DNA from: Phytophthora sp. 'mugwort'
Taxonomy: Eukaryota > Oomycota > Peronosporomycetes > Peronosporales > Peronosporaceae
Assembly (NCBI GenBank): GCA_033558025.1
Contig: JAUCEF010000013.1
Span: forward strand, 799,001-863,000
Direction: 5' to 3'
DNA: 64,000 nt
The first letter of the stretch is position 1; each line of letters opens with the position of its first letter. Shown here piece by piece: positions 1-12,058 of this stretch. Below the pieces are notes generated by a model. The model saw only the letters and a program-made list of their open reading frames with translations. It searched no databases and had not been told where the DNA came from. The position numbers and the translations under genes were made by a program.

Positions 1-2089
1 AGACCATGACGGGGATAACACCGGGGGTAATGGCGGCGTCGGGGGCAATGCTGGTAGTGGAGGTAATCACGGCCCCGGGCCACACGAAGCTGCTCACGAT
101 AGAGATGGCGGTAGTCGGATAACGAGTCGGACGCCGAGCCGCCGACACAGATCTCGGACCCTCTCATCGAAGCTGCAACTCTAAACACTGGGTCGACTCA
201 GGTTCCAATAGTTAAGTTGAGCGTCAAGATCAGGTGCGTTGGCCGGCCGCGATTGAACCGCGCTGAGATGAAGTCAAACGCGGCAGTTCCATTGAAAGAA
301 TACACCAGCGGGATGAAGCTGCGAGCTCTGTTAAGAGATAATGATGTGACGGAAGTCGTAGCTACTCTTAAAGTTATTACGCGAGGTGTCCGTGAAGTCG
401 GCTCATTCCTTGCCACGTTCTAGACAAAGCAGAAAGCTGATGAGAAGCCAATGCAGTGGCGTATGAACGGCGATTACGTGCGAGATAGAGAGTACGCTTT
501 ATCCTCCTGGAGTCGGTAGTCGACAGTGCACTACCCAAATTGAAAGGTGGCTTGGCTAAAGAGGAGGGGATTCACGTGGACATCGACGGAGAGAAGACTG
601 TAGATTTGAACATTACGTTGTGCCATTGAGAAAGTGGGGCAATTTACCAGAGAACAATTGGAAGCGACGAAGTGGCTATGGAATTTACAGGCCACGTGCC
701 GTGAGGCGGTTCTGTGTTGTACATGGATTAATAATGGCGTCAAACTCGCAGTCGATGACACTATCTCTTCAACACTTGTGTTCGGTAAGATACTGGGAAG
801 TTGGCCATACACTCCGCTACGTGGATTGGCTTCGATTGACCCACGCAGACCTCTTCTGTTTCAGAGGTTCTGCGTGGTTAAACGACGACGCTATGCGGGC
901 TTCATCGTGTGTCTGACCAGCTTCAATAACAATATGACGGGCCTGATCCGATAAATAGTCCAAGATAGTCCCAGTTGATCCATACAATTCCTCAACTTGG
1001 TCCTCTCGGGTATCCCAAGAATAACGCCAGCGTTCCTGGATTAGTGGGCATATTATTAAGCTTTTTGTTACCGAAAATAAAGCGCCGCTGTCCCTCATAG
1101 GTTAGTGGACTGACGTTCGGCTTCTGATCATAGCGACGGGCACGCGGTCGTCAAGTCGGTAGAGTAGGGCGAAGATGTCGGCCCCACTCACTTTGCCGCA
1201 CTTGATCAAATCATACAGCGCGCGGGCGTGAATGTGGGCCAATCGCAGAGGTAGATTCCATATGGGGTATAATACCGGAGATATTCAGATCCCTGATCCG
1301 GTTACCGGATTGAACCGGATCAGGGATCTGAATATCTCCCTAATTACCAATGGATTCGGATCAAACGTGATGGACATCGGTGGTATGTTCATCGGCCTTG
1401 CACGCTTCCAACCCGTCCAAAATGCTGTCAGCTGGGTAGGTCGACTGTGCGAGTCATGCAATCGCATAGTCACTAAGTCACTAAAATGAGTATGATTATA
1501 GTGTGGAAGGATCAGATGCCTAGATCCCCATAGGTTTCCCTGAAAATCTGAAAACCAGAAGAGACCGCATAGTGAAGGCGTGTTGTTGTCGCGCTAATAC
1601 AGAGAAAAGGAAGTCAACAGAGTCGTCGTGCAAACATCACAACCATACGTTTGAAACGTTTAGCTTACTAATGGTGCTAGTTACGTAGTTGTACCGGAAA
1701 AAACGGTTTCTTCGATTCCCACCGTTTGGCCCCTTTTCTCCCCCTTCTTACAGGGACGGCCTGATAATTTTTGCTGCCGCGGTTTAGTATAAATGGAAAG
1801 AGCTGCCTGTATCCCGGACGTGTAAAACCGTCGACGGTAACTCATAATATTCTGCAGCTGTACACCAGCACAGATATTTTATGGTGGTTTTGAGGCATCG
1901 GGCAAGAGCGAGTATTCATCTATTGCCTTCTTCGCCAGGATATATATCGCAAACCAATGTGCACTGCTTCAGAATTGCTTATTCGATTTAAGTGGCTTCA
2001 AGTTAACGGTCTACACACCACTGATGATAACAAGCGCGCCGAACTTGCGTACTTGATGAAGGCGAATTAGTAATAGCAAGAGCGCATGC
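1..2089. other. Unassigned AT/GC-mixed region, probably decayed repeats
   Basis: No gene is recognised here. Short open frames exist (plus 217-423 and 634-954, minus 817-1098), but none shows a domain I know and all are broken by stops. The frame at 634-954 reads like a fragment of a larger protein (it contains GQFTREQLEATKW), possibly a decayed transposon protein, but I cannot name the family. A perfect hairpin at 1277-1339 is listed separately. Beyond about 1500 the sequence is AT-rich and shows nothing codable. Confidence 0.4.
1277..1339. repeat. Perfect 27-bp hairpin with 9-nt loop
   Basis: The arms 1277-1303 and 1313-1339 are exact reverse complements over 27 bases, beginning GGAGATATTCAGATC and separated by a 9-base loop. 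Perfect pairing in an otherwise decayed region suggests a recent origin or active maintenance. It could be the fused ends of a small foldback or MITE. No transposase lies nearby. Confidence 0.85.
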
Positions 2090-2235
2090 TCCTTCTAACG
2101 TAAGTGAGCAGGAGCTGGAGAATGAAGGACTGATGCATTAAATCAAAACATTTCCTACATATGCAGTGACCAAGGACTTGTACCTCAACCCACTCGTGCC
2201 TGCGTCCGCTCATACCAGAAACAGCCCGCACTGCA
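2090..2235 (-). repeat. 3' LTR of copia element
   Basis: About 145 bp that aligns with small indels to 6536-6679 in the same orientation. The minus-strand start TGCAGT at 2235 follows the RNase H remnant. The outer boundary near 2090 is set only by loss of similarity, so it is good to about 10 bp. Confidence 0.7.
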
Positions 2236-2264
2236 TTTCTCCACGTCGGGCCTGTACGGAGTCT

Positions 2265-3503
2265 TCACGTTTGAGCCCGATCTCGTTCAGCGCCTGGGCC
2301 CCCGTCGTCGACAAGGCCACTCTGCTGTGCTTCTTGCAGAGCCACCCCCAAGCCACAGGCCGGCTGCACGCCACCGCTCACAGACTTGCGGTCTGTGCGA
2401 TCCCCGGCGAAGTCGCAGTCGCAGTACGGCTCACCCACAACATTGACCTCACCCGTGCCGCCCGGCGCGGCGCGCATGACAAACTTGGTCTTGAGCGTGC
2501 CTTTCAGATAGCGCGCGATCTTCTTCGCCAACTCCAGTCGATCGTGAGCGGCTCGTGTGTGCACCTGGTCGCCCGATGCACTGCGAAGGCAATATCCGGC
2601 CTGGTCACCGTGCAATCCATAGCGGACTGCCGACCAACGACGGGAACATCTGTAATGTCGGTCGCTCGGAGCTTCAGGCCCGTCGTTCGGCAGCAAGTCG
2701 CCGCCCGTCCTCCTGTTCACCGCAGATCGGCAGGCGCGCCGCCGGCACCTATAATTTTAAAAAACTTGAATTAATTTATTTGAGACCGACGACAATCCGA
2801 CATTGTCCAGCATTTCCTGGATTACTTGTATCTGTTCGAGCAGCTGCCCATCGTTAGTGTCGTACACTAACCTAGTACCAAGAAACTTCGAGACACCTCC
2901 CAAGACCTCTAGCTCCAGCACGGCCATCTCCGCGAATAACACCTCCACGCGCGCACCGCTCGTGCCGGTGACCAGTATATCCTCGGCACAGACACTTACA
3001 AGCGCCACGCCGCCTCGTCTCGCTTGTGGTATTAGCAACTGTCAGTGCAGCACTAACTGTAGCTTAGATCAACAAGAATACACCGTGAAGCAGCAGGTCC
3101 ACAACCGCCCTACCTGTTTAAGCCGAAAGGATCTTAAGCAGTCGGAGTACTTGGTCGCGCAGGTGCTTAACACCATGCTGAGCGAGCAGCTCGTCGCGAC
3201 CTCCATGCCTTGGGGCATGTGCAGGTAAATCTCAACTCTTCCTCTTTGTCCGCCTTCACGTAGGCATTCAACATGCCCCCGTGCCGCGCCGGCACGCCCA
3301 CATGTGCGCCAACACGAAGCCTGTGTTATGTCCAACACGGCGGAGAACGTATCCGTGTAGTCCGCGCCGTACGCTTGCTCGTTTCCGCAGACCATGAGTC
3401 TGTCCTTATAGCGCCCGATCGTGGCGTTGGCGCCCTTCATAGTCCTATAGACCCATTTCGTGTGCAAGCGCTTCCCGTTCGTGGCGTGGCCACCACTGCT
3501 CAC
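2265..3503 (-). pseudogene. copia reverse transcriptase and RNase H remnant
   Basis: Three minus-strand frames join into one decayed domain series. 3069-3503 holds the N-terminal reverse transcriptase (HTKWVYRTMKG, RYKDRLMVCGNEQAYG, DYTDTFSAV), typical of Ty1/copia. 2757-3038 holds the palm with the active-site region, where the usual YVDD is replaced by CAED before ILVTGTS, so one catalytic aspartate is lost. 2265-2720 holds RNase H (KKIARYLKGTL, then the RKSVSGG motif). The frameshifts between blocks mean it cannot make an active enzyme. Confidence 0.85.
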
Positions 3504-4194
3504 GTCTGGTTACTCTGGCGCATGATCTCGACTCTCATTGTCACAATCCACTTGTCCGCACGCTCGTCCCGCATCCCCCCCCCCCCCCCCCCCCCCCCCG
3601 GTAGTTCTTTGGGTCGGCCTGACGGCGGCGTTCACCGTCCCAACCGCTACACGCTTGTTGCCCATGTGTCGCGTACGCATGCTCGTTACCGGGGCACTGC
3701 TGTTCCCTGCAGGGGCAACTTGAACCGCAATTCCTGCTGTCCCTCGGTCGCATCGGCGTCTTCACCAAAGCTGCGCGCCTTCTTATGCTTGCGCTTGACA
3801 TGCTTCTTCTTGTTGGACGCGCGCTCTTTTAAGTCGCAGCCTCCTCGCGCACCTCGATCAATTCAGGGTCTTCCAGCTTGAACTGGGCCTTAAGCTGAAC
3901 GCTCTGTTTGCTAGTGGGAGTCTCCACGTTCTTGATGTTCTGGCCATCACTTCGGCCATGCCCTTCGCTTGAAGCCCTTGGATTTGTCGTTCTTGCCGAC
4001 GATTATCCCCACCTTTGCGCGGCTGCCATGACTTCTTGCCCGGGTCTCTATATACGGTGCGCGGCTCCCGACCGTAATGATGCCCGACAGTCCACGCACT
4101 TGCTCGTCAGCATCTCAACCCGCGACATCTTCTTCGGGTTCACTCTGCATGCGCTGCGGTTGAGCACGTATGCGACGGACTCGACTGCGTACAC

Positions 4195-4690
4195 TCAGAA
4201 CTTAAGCGCTAAGCCGCTCGCGAACAACATGCATCGAGCCGTGTTCAGGATCGTTCTGTGCATTCGCTCGGCCTTGCCGTTCGAGATCTGATTGTTGGCC
4301 TCGCTCACTTGCCGACGAAACCCCGTCGCGCGGCAGAACGGCTCTACGTTCATGTACTCGCCGCCGGTGTTTGTGCACAGGACAGGTATGTCGCAGTTGT
4401 ACTGCTTATCGATGAACATTAAGAATCGTTCGAATTGCTTGGTCGCCTCGACCTTGTTTCTTGGCCAAGAACGGCTTCACGTAGTTTAAGCTGTGGTCCA
4501 AAAAGTTGGTCATGTAGCGATTCCCGTCTGTCTTTCGGATTCATAGCCCCTTGATGTCGCTGGAGATCACGCCGCTGATATTGTCCAACGGGGCGCTCTG
4601 CCCGCTGTCCGTCTTGGACTGGTTCGCCTTGTGCTTACCTTGAGCGCAAGCGAAGCAATTCAGTCCCTTACCACTGGGCAGCCGCCGGCG
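4195..4690 (-). pseudogene. copia integrase remnant
   Basis: On the minus strand the zinc-binding tail (NCFACAQGKHKANQSK near 4640-4680) is followed by core pieces (GNRYMTNFLDHSLNYVKPFLAKK) and the intact frame 4195-4419. That frame carries NTGGEYMN and NGKAERMHRTI. Active copia integrases have a catalytic Asp just before the GGEY block (DNGGEY). Here the matching position reads Asn, while the Glu of the NGxAER motif is kept. An in-frame stop and frameshifts separate the blocks. Confidence 0.8.
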
Positions 4691-5039
4691 CGTCTGCCAT
4701 GCTCTTGAGCGACAAGAAAGGCTACGTGGAGCTCGTCGCCGACGGGGGGATCATTTTTGAGTGAGACGAGGAGCGCCGCGTGCTGCTCGTTGACACTCTT
4801 GGCGGATGTCCTTGATGAACGCAGTGATTACAGTAGTCGTAGACGCCAGCGTGACTGGTGTGGTGATCGAGCGCACACTACTCGGGCTGCACAACAGACT
4901 CGGCTACCTAGCGTTCGGTGCGTTGGATAGACGCCCTCTTCTCCAAAGAAGCGTTGCTGATGATTTTGTTAGTGGCGTCCTTGCAGTAGTAGACGTTTGT
5001 CAAGTTCCCACGGCTCTCGCTTCCGCCCACCACAGCGCG

Positions 5040-6344
5040 CCACTTGATCACCCCTTTCATCGATATGTCCAGCGTGCCCTGTGCTATGTGTCGGTGAAAT
5101 GGACGGCGTCCCGCACCACGCTGGCGCCCTTCACTAAATGGATGCTCGAACCGCTATCCACGATTCACATGCCCTTGTTGCCCTGCTCGTTGCTCGAGCC
5201 TGTCGTATTCACGGCCAACGTCACCTTCTTGCCGACCGCGGCTTTGTCAGTCGCGCTTGAGGTGGCCGACCTTGCCACACGCCCAGTAGGCGCGATCTCC
5301 GCCGGCGCCGACATATCCAACAAAGCCTTGTTCTCGGTCTCCTTGGCCTCTTGACCGCCGTGACGATCATGACCACCGACCGACTCCCCCCCCCCCCCCC
5401 CGCCCTCGCGACTGCCACCGCCACGGCTACCAAAGTGTCTCGACAAGCTAAGTTCGTAATCGGCTGCGAACCCACCAGCTCCCACGTTTGCTAATGCGGT
5501 TGACTCTGTTGAGTCGAGGCGTGGCAACAGCGCCTTCGTCAAATGGTTCGGTGCCGACTTGCACAGGCACTGGAGAACGAACTCGTCTGACTGCCCGCAC
5601 GCTCCGCCACATACACCAGATACTGGAAGTACTCCGTCCAGGTCTTTCTCATCGGTTTTCGGCTCGGACATAAGGCCCGTCGCCTTTGGACACTATCGCC
5701 TCGGTCGAGTAGAAGCTCAGCTTCCTGTCCATGATGCGCTCGACCGTGTTCAACTCTGCCACCCACTTCGGCAGCATCTTGTCGAAGTAGGCCAACGCCG
5801 TCCCGTCCAACTTGTTTTTCAGTGCTAGAATCTAGAAGGCGTCGGGCCAGTTGTCACCGCTTATCATCCGCGCCGCTCCCAGGCGCTACACAAGCTTATC
5901 CCTCAACTCCCGCATAAATCTCCTTGCCGGAGAACTTCGGAAACACCGGCCAGTCCAAGTCTTTCATCTTGGGCATCTTCAGGCAGAAGTCGTTCGGCGA
6001 TTAGAACTGCCGCGCGTGTTGCTGTGGCGCCGTTCTGTGCATCGGTTGCGTTTGAAATGGTTTTAGCCTGGTGCAGCACGGGGCGCCCTTGCCGCTATTG
6101 GCCTCTATTTCAAGGGCAGCGCTCAGTGAGACCATTCGCATGCTCCGGTTGCGCACCTTCATGCAGTCCGTGATGTTGCCCGACCCGTCCTCGGAGGACT
6201 CGCGAACAGCCTTGTCTGTTTGGCCGCGGTGCTGTTTGCGCGGGCTGCGCTTGTGCGGCTTGCTGCTGTTCGGCCTGCATTTGCGGTTGTTGCGACGCAA
6301 ACTTCTGCGCCAACCTTTTGAGGAATCCCTCGATGCTATCCATG
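5040..6344 (-). pseudogene. copia gag and aspartic protease remnant
   Basis: Gag is represented by a Gln/Ala-rich minus-strand segment (5' part about 6110-6344), a Gly-rich stretch around the poly-C run at 5386-5401, and a CCHC zinc knuckle now split over two frames near 5260-5330. The protease active-site triad Asp-Ser-Gly lies at 5150-5158, followed by SSIHLVKGASVVRDAV. The codon before the protease motif is TGA at 5165-5167 where copia proteases usually have Trp, so the polyprotein is interrupted just upstream of the active site. Confidence 0.75.
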
Positions 6345-6535
6345 CGCTCTGAGCTCGCATCGAAGCCCCTACCGCTCCTTGCGTGAGCGTCTGGCTCGCC
6401 CGAGAGCGAGCTTGCCTCTACAAGCACCTCGAACGGGTCCGTGACCCCACTTAGGCTTATGGATTCGGCGTCTGGAACGATGTCGACGGACTCGAGCCAT
6501 GGCGAGGAAGTGTCGCGCAAATCGGGCTCATAAAA

Positions 6536-6679
6536 TGTGGGTCGCAAGATAAGTGCCCTGGAGCTGGAAAAGAAAAACTGCTGCATTAAATCAAACGTTT
6601 CCTACATATGCAGTGAACTAAGGACTCGTACCTCAATCCGGTCGTGTCTGCGACCGCTAACACCTGAAAATGCACTGCA
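6536..6679 (-). repeat. 5' LTR of copia element
   Basis: Direct-repeat partner of 2090-2235. It starts TGCAGT on the minus strand at 6679 and ends near 6536, where CCCACA is followed by the primer-site-like TTTTATGAGCCC. The divergence between the two LTRs, visible as many substitutions and indels, indicates an old insertion. Confidence 0.7.
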
Positions 6680-8160
6680 ACTGCCGACGCTTCGCACTAT
6701 CCACCGCCAACCGCTAGGGAGTTCCAGCACCTTCTGCAGTAGCAACACATGAAAGTTTCAGCTTTAGAGACATCTCTACAGTAGCGAAAACGACTTACTG
6801 TACATGTACCAGAAATAGTAGCTGCTGACTGTATCAGCTACAGTATCAGCTGTATCCACTTAATACTATTGTACCTTTCACATATTCTCCGCTCCTAATT
6901 TTGTTGCAAATTCCATCTCCCTCTGACTTCTAAGACCAGATGTGGTAAGATAATTATTCCCTAAATACGATTGAGAGCAGGATTTTAAAAGTACGTTAAA
7001 ACGACGACCCAACGGATGGCACACAACTCGATCACGCGCCAGAAGATAAGATACGCTGTGGCGGAGATGGCAGCATTAGGGACTTGAAAATGCTCGCGTA
7101 TTAATGTCGGCTGCCGTGCTTCCAAGTCGGTGTGCTATCCTCACGAGTTAATCGCACGTTAACAGTCGAGCCTCGCCTTCTACGGCGGCGCCTATCGAGC
7201 GACTTCATTAAGTTCTGGAGTATTCCTTACTGCCGAGTCAAGTGCCGTCTGCGCGCGTGTTGTAGTGCTTAGAGCGTATCTGGGTTGGCCGTGACGGCGT
7301 AGCAGACTCGACGAGTACCGTAAGTGTTGGAATTCGCCCTATTTATACGCAAAGGCTAACATTTAAAGGCCCCTCTAGGCATTGACCTATCGCCTTCTGT
7401 ACGTCTGGGCAAAGTTAATTTGGTTCCACGTAGCTGGATACCGCGGTGTATCTCTTCGAAGGGCAGAACGAGATGCTAACCGACGAGCGTCATACACCGT
7501 ACTGTAGGTGATCAATTTAGTGCCATACCTATTTCTAACCTGACGCGACTTGGCTTTGATGTGGCAGCCTAAGCGCGAATACAATTAGTGTTTCTCAGTG
7601 CGTTTAACGATACTCAAGTAAGTAAGGGGTACACGAACAGTTATTGGATCTAGTGCATATGATTGTTCTGTCGAAATTATGAGCCTGCCATTACCTCAAT
7701 AGTGCTAACTGTTCTTGTGTAGGCAGACCAGAGCGAGTAAATGCACACGAGCCTATAGCGTAAGAGAAGACTTACTGTACAACACTTGTTTCCCTCCGAG
7801 AACAAAATGTTTTGGGATCGAGGGGGAGAGAACCTCATGGGCGATAACCCCCTTCTGGTTATAAACAGTCCTGCACCGCGTGTTCGACATCACTGAGGGC
7901 TGATAACCTTTAAGGCCTAATTAGTGAAGTGTTTGCGCAAGGGTGCACATCCCCTTCGGCAAAGGTTTTCTCCGCCTCGGAGAGATGACACGCCTGCCCC
8001 CCCCCCCCCCCCCCCGCTGCTCCGCGTGCGTTGCTGGAAGAGCTAGTGGCACCGTCATACGAATCCTCAGTTTATAATTTGCCATGTCCGTACGTCGCCC
8101 CTCCTACACTACCCTGTCATTGGACAAAAGCAAGTACTGTGCTTGAAGGCGGCCACACAA
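6680..8160. other. Non-coding stretch, no gene seen
   Basis: AT-rich sequence with no open frame beyond 65 codons and no domain match. It contains a short CTGTATCAGCTA-type tandem motif near 6825-6855 and a 19-base poly-C run at 7997-8015. Probably old transposon debris. Confidence 0.5.
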
Positions 8161-8164
8161 CGTA

Positions 8165-9080
8165 GTGGACCCAAGCGCGCCTTGCCCAATGGGCAATAAC
8201 AGAGTTCAAAAGCCACGTGGCCGCACAACGGTTGTGGGTATTCTCAAGCGTAAGAAGGCCTACCAAGATGTGCCGAAGATGCTGCATCAGCGCAAGCGCC
8301 ACTGCGCAGCGGTGTGCGCAACTCTGGCGACAAGCTCATTGAGGAGATCGCAAGCTACATGGTGTGGCATGGCAACAGCTCCATTAATGGCAACACAGTA
8401 CGCACGATGGCATGGAGTATCTTTGGTGGCGACAATCTCCCCAGTCGCGACTGGCTGTACCGCTTCCAGCAACGAACGGGTCTCTGGTTCTCGGTGCGGC
8501 ACGGAAAGGGTGGCTCGGTGGATATGGAGGTGGTGGAGGACGGGAGAAAGTAGTTGAAGGAGCTGGTCCTGCAGTATCATCCCAGAGGTGTGTATAATAT
8601 GGATGAAACCTCGTTCTTCTACCGCCGCAAGCCGTGCGACACTCTGACCTCCAGCAAGAAAGAGAAGAGCAAGAAGCAGAGCAAGGTGCAAGTTACAGTT
8701 TGCGTAGGTACGAACGCCGACGGCAGCTACAAGATACCGCTACACTTCATTGGGAAGGCCCAGGAGTCGCGTCCGTTCAAGAACCGCAACGTCTTCGAAG
8801 AGACTGGCGCCACCTACACCAACCCCTTCAAGGCGTGAATGAACACGGCGAAATAGCGTGAGTGGCTGACGGATTTCAATGCTAGCATGATGTTGCAGCA
8901 GCAGCACGTCCTGTTGCTCGTGGACAACGGCTCATCTCATAGCTCTGACGGGATGCCGCGCTCGAGCCTGTCGACTTGTTTACTGCTGTAACGTGGTGTG
9001 CACAAGACTGGAGAGCGCTGTCAGAGAAGACTATCCGCAACTGCTGCGGTCATACTGGCATCGTTTCCAAGATGGACTTG
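8165..9080 (+). pseudogene. pogo/Tigger-type DDE_1 transposase remnant
   Basis: Three plus-strand frames make up a broken transposase of the DDE_1 superfamily. 8314-8553 carries the linker (WSIFGGDNLPSRDWLYRF). 8554-8838 carries the first catalytic Asp in YNMDETSFFYR, and the NADGS/IGKA block that follows it. The same frame continues past a TGA (8836) and a TAG (8854) to REWLTDFN and the second catalytic block LLLVDNGSSH near 8907-8940. TIRNCCGHTGI near 9036-9062 lies further downstream. Family and order are clear, but two stops and frameshifts make it inactive. Terminal inverted repeats were not found. Confidence 0.85.
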
Positions 9081-9579
9081 CAGTTTATACTGAACTAGAC
9101 TCAACTGTATCAATACTGGATACCCATAATCTATCTAGACTCAGTACATGACTTCCTTGTGCAATTTCACGAGAGCTTATGAACCTGGCAGTGTAAATAA
9201 GGTCCACCTTGTTGAAAACGCGGTGCAGAACTGTACACACAGTATACACGTAACGGTCATATAGTAAATCGTCTATCGTATAGGACACGTCAATCTCAAG
9301 CTCAGCATACTGAGCTAGCGGAGCTCGACACGCTATCTCCACACTCCCACTTCGAGTCTGCTATGCTTAGTGTCGTGTTAAACCGCAAGCTAGTCGCGGC
9401 CGTCAGTATTGCTGTCTTCGATGACCATCGGCAGCGGCATCAGGTTAATAACTACCGGAACTTCTTGAACAGCGTAGGACCCAAAAGGTTTGTACATATG
9501 TCGGGAAACATGTCCGTTGACGGACAATAGCGCACTTCAAATTCACCACGTTCGTGGAAGTCGTGGACCTTGTGGTATT
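9081..9579. other. No gene seen
   Basis: No recognisable coding signal on either strand. The stretch lies between the pogo-type remnant and a minus-strand copia fragment and probably holds the LTR or 3' end of the latter, but no repeat partner was found in the window. Confidence 0.4.
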
Positions 9580-10075
9580 TCAAGTCCACACACTTTGTCT
9601 TGTAGTTGCCTTGATCTCAGTCAACACAACGATCGCCGCCTGGTTGTCCTGATATAACACAGTTGGGTGATGGCGCTTGAGTCCTAGCTCCTTGCACAAG
9701 TTATGCGTCCACATTATCATCGTCGAGCACTCGCTGACAGCGACAAACTCGGCACAACAGGTGTCATCCGTCACAATCAGCTGCTTATGGGACTTGTACG
9801 CAAACGTACATCCGATCAGTTGTAACACAAACCCAGTGATCGAGTATCGATCATCTTTTTCATTTCCCAAATCAGCGTCTGCATACGCTGTGAAATGGAG
9901 ATCTGGGCACTCAACCTTCTTCCACACAAGCCCATAGTCTATTGTCCCTCGCAGATACCGTAGCACCCGCTTAGCCATAGTGAAGTTCGCTGCGTGTTCT
10001 TGTTCAAGTACTTGCCCAGTGCGACCTGAAGCAATATGTGGAGAATTAAATTCATCATACCTGAAATGCGCTGAT
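9580..10075 (-). pseudogene. copia RNase H fragment, minus strand
   Basis: The frame 9580-9978 reads as a copia RNase H: AKRVLRYLRGTIDYGL, YADADLGNEKDDRYSITGF, then the tail DNQAAIVVLTE. The preceding connection (ISGMMNLILHILLQVALGKYL) sits in another frame at about 10010-10070. The sequence is truncated before the reverse-transcriptase active site, so only the last quarter of the polyprotein remains. It faces a plus-strand fragment of similar content starting near 10280. Confidence 0.85.
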
Positions 10076-10279
10076 GAAGATCAAGCACTATCTCAGGTCG
10101 ATCGACGAGTTCCCGTGCAAAATCGACGGACATATGTACGTGGTGTGTGAGGGACGTGTACGGTCTAAGGCAGCCAGGCAGAGAATGGAACTCTGAGTTG
10201 GACCGATGGCTATTGGAGAGCAGGTACCAACGTTCTCTTACTGAATCATGCCTGTTCTACAAGGTTGACGAAGACAGCG

Positions 10280-11067
10280 TCATTTAGTGCTCGTCTACGC
10301 GAATAACATATTGGTTGCCACAGACAATGAGGCAAAGAAGTGTGAATTGTTCACAGCTTTTGATAAGGCTTACGGCATGAAGGAACAAGGATTGCTAATG
10401 TGCTACCTAGGGGTTGAAGTGGAAAAACTGCGGAGCGTGTCACGATCCGGAAAAGCAAGTACGCTATTGAAATTCTGGAAACCTTCGAACATGAGAAACG
10501 CACACGCTGTTGGTAACCCCATGGAGACAAATGCACGGCTAATTCCGCTGAGTGACGACGAAAAACTGGACACGATCTTTGCTTATCGACAGACTATAGG
10601 GATGCTAGTGTATTTGGCGACTGGAACAAGGGCGGACTGCGTCGAAACCGTCTGCTAAGCATGCCGGTGCCGTGAAGCGTCTGTTGCGGTATCTAGCTGA
10701 CACTGTGAACTACATGATTACGTATAACCGAGCCAAGGAAGCGCCAGCGAATATCATTCTCGATGGCTTTTTGCGATATCGACTGGGACAACGACCAGCA
10801 TCTCGCAAGAGTACGACCGGATTGGAGTTTGCGGTGGCTGGTGGGGCCGTACTGCGGATCTCCAGGCGTCAAACAATCGTAGCACTGTCGATCTCCGAGA
10901 CCGAGTATATGACTGCGTGTGAGGCCGCAGTGAAGGCAAAGGCAGAGAACAATATCTTGCCGGAGATCATAAAATTGCAGACTGCAAAGCAGCGCATTGG
11001 AATTGAAATATCAAGCCGATGTCTTAGCGATGAACCTAAGTTATGGTCTGCGAACTCGTCACATTGA
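10280..11067 (+). pseudogene. copia reverse transcriptase end and RNase H, plus strand
   Basis: The first frame (about 10287-10658) opens at the reverse-transcriptase active site, where the usual YVDD reads YANN before ILVATDNE, so both catalytic aspartates are asparagine. It continues with GLLMCYLGVEVE. The second frame (10672-11067) holds the RNase H connection and fold (KRLLRYLADTVNYM, SRKSTTGLEF, SISETEYMTACEA). The 5' two thirds of the element is absent. It differs in sequence from the minus-strand fragment at 9580-10075, so it is another copia family or an old copy. Confidence 0.85.
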
Positions 11068-12058
11068 GTTGCGACGGCATTATGTGCGGAGCAAGTTACT
11101 AAGGGAGCGATAGAGTGCCACAAGTTGAGCGGAAACGTAATCTCAGTAAACACGTTCACAAAGCCTTTTGGATTAACAGATATTGAAAAAACTTCGTTGG
11201 ATCTCGTAGGTATTGGAGATGGCCACTAAAGAACCGGTTTTGAAGGAATTGAACGAAGGTGTGCGAAGCGTATGTTTCGAATACATATAGAGACCAGGCA
11301 ACGGATCAGTTGAAGGTCAAAAATTGAGACCCGAACCAGCGTGCGACCAAGAAGGTTGGCGGAGCTGGGAGCCGCGGGTCGCTGTAAAACGGGTTAGAGC
11401 CTAGATTGGGTTGCAGAGAGAAGTTCAACCATATAATCTATTCATTTTTTCCCTTTCACATCTTGTGTACGCGTTGGCCTTTGGATCCGGTCGAGACTCT
11501 AACAGGCATGATGCAGGCATTTAGCTCTGAACACGATAACCCAATCAATGTACCATAACTTCGCTTCTGGGAATTTTCTAAACACACTTTTTGAACATGT
11601 ACGATAACTTCGCTTCTGGGAATTTCCAAACACCCTTTTGATATGTACCACCGCCTTAAACGTGATACGAAAGAAAACAGAACAGCGGATAAATTTGATG
11701 ACAGGGATACATGTATATCCTACGAAGATTGAACCGTAATTTACTTGACGGTTCATGTCATCGCCGAGGGGCCTGTCAGTACACCGATAATTACTCACGA
11801 AGCACAGAGATTTGATCCAAATTGGTCGACCCACACTCCATCAAAGCCAGTCAATGGCTAACAAATCGCAAGCTCAATAAAAACTGATACAAATCGTTTA
11901 TTCTGTCTTAGGTTTTGCTATAAAGAACAACCAATTTATACAAATGTCATCGGTATCTGTGACGGGACACACAACGCCTTGCGCACAGGAAGTGTGACTT
12001 CCGGAGACTATACGAACTCTCAGTGAACGGCAGTATACAAGTCCCTGGTCTGGGGGAC
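11068..12058. other. Non-coding region with a 49-bp tandem duplication
   Basis: No gene is seen. Two adjacent copies of a block containing ATAACTTCGCTTCTGGGAAT start near 11549 and 11598. The remainder is presumably the 3' flank of the copia fragment and decayed repeats. Confidence 0.5.

Larger units (their letters stand above)
2090..6679 (-). mobile_element. Degenerate Ty1/copia retrotransposon, near full length
   Basis: Read on the minus strand, the order is a 5' LTR (about 6536-6679), gag with a zinc knuckle, aspartic protease, integrase, reverse transcriptase, RNase H, then a 3' LTR (about 2090-2235). The order gag-PR-INT-RT-RH defines Ty1/copia, and about 4.6 kb is a normal length for the group. 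The two LTRs are direct repeats of about 145 bp sharing blocks such as GCATTAAATCAAA and CCTACATATGCAGTGA, and both begin TGCAGT on the minus strand. A primer-site-like stretch (TTTTATGAGCCCGA) follows the 5' LTR near 6525. The coding region is broken by frameshifts, stops and two poly-C runs, so it is dead. Confidence 0.85.
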
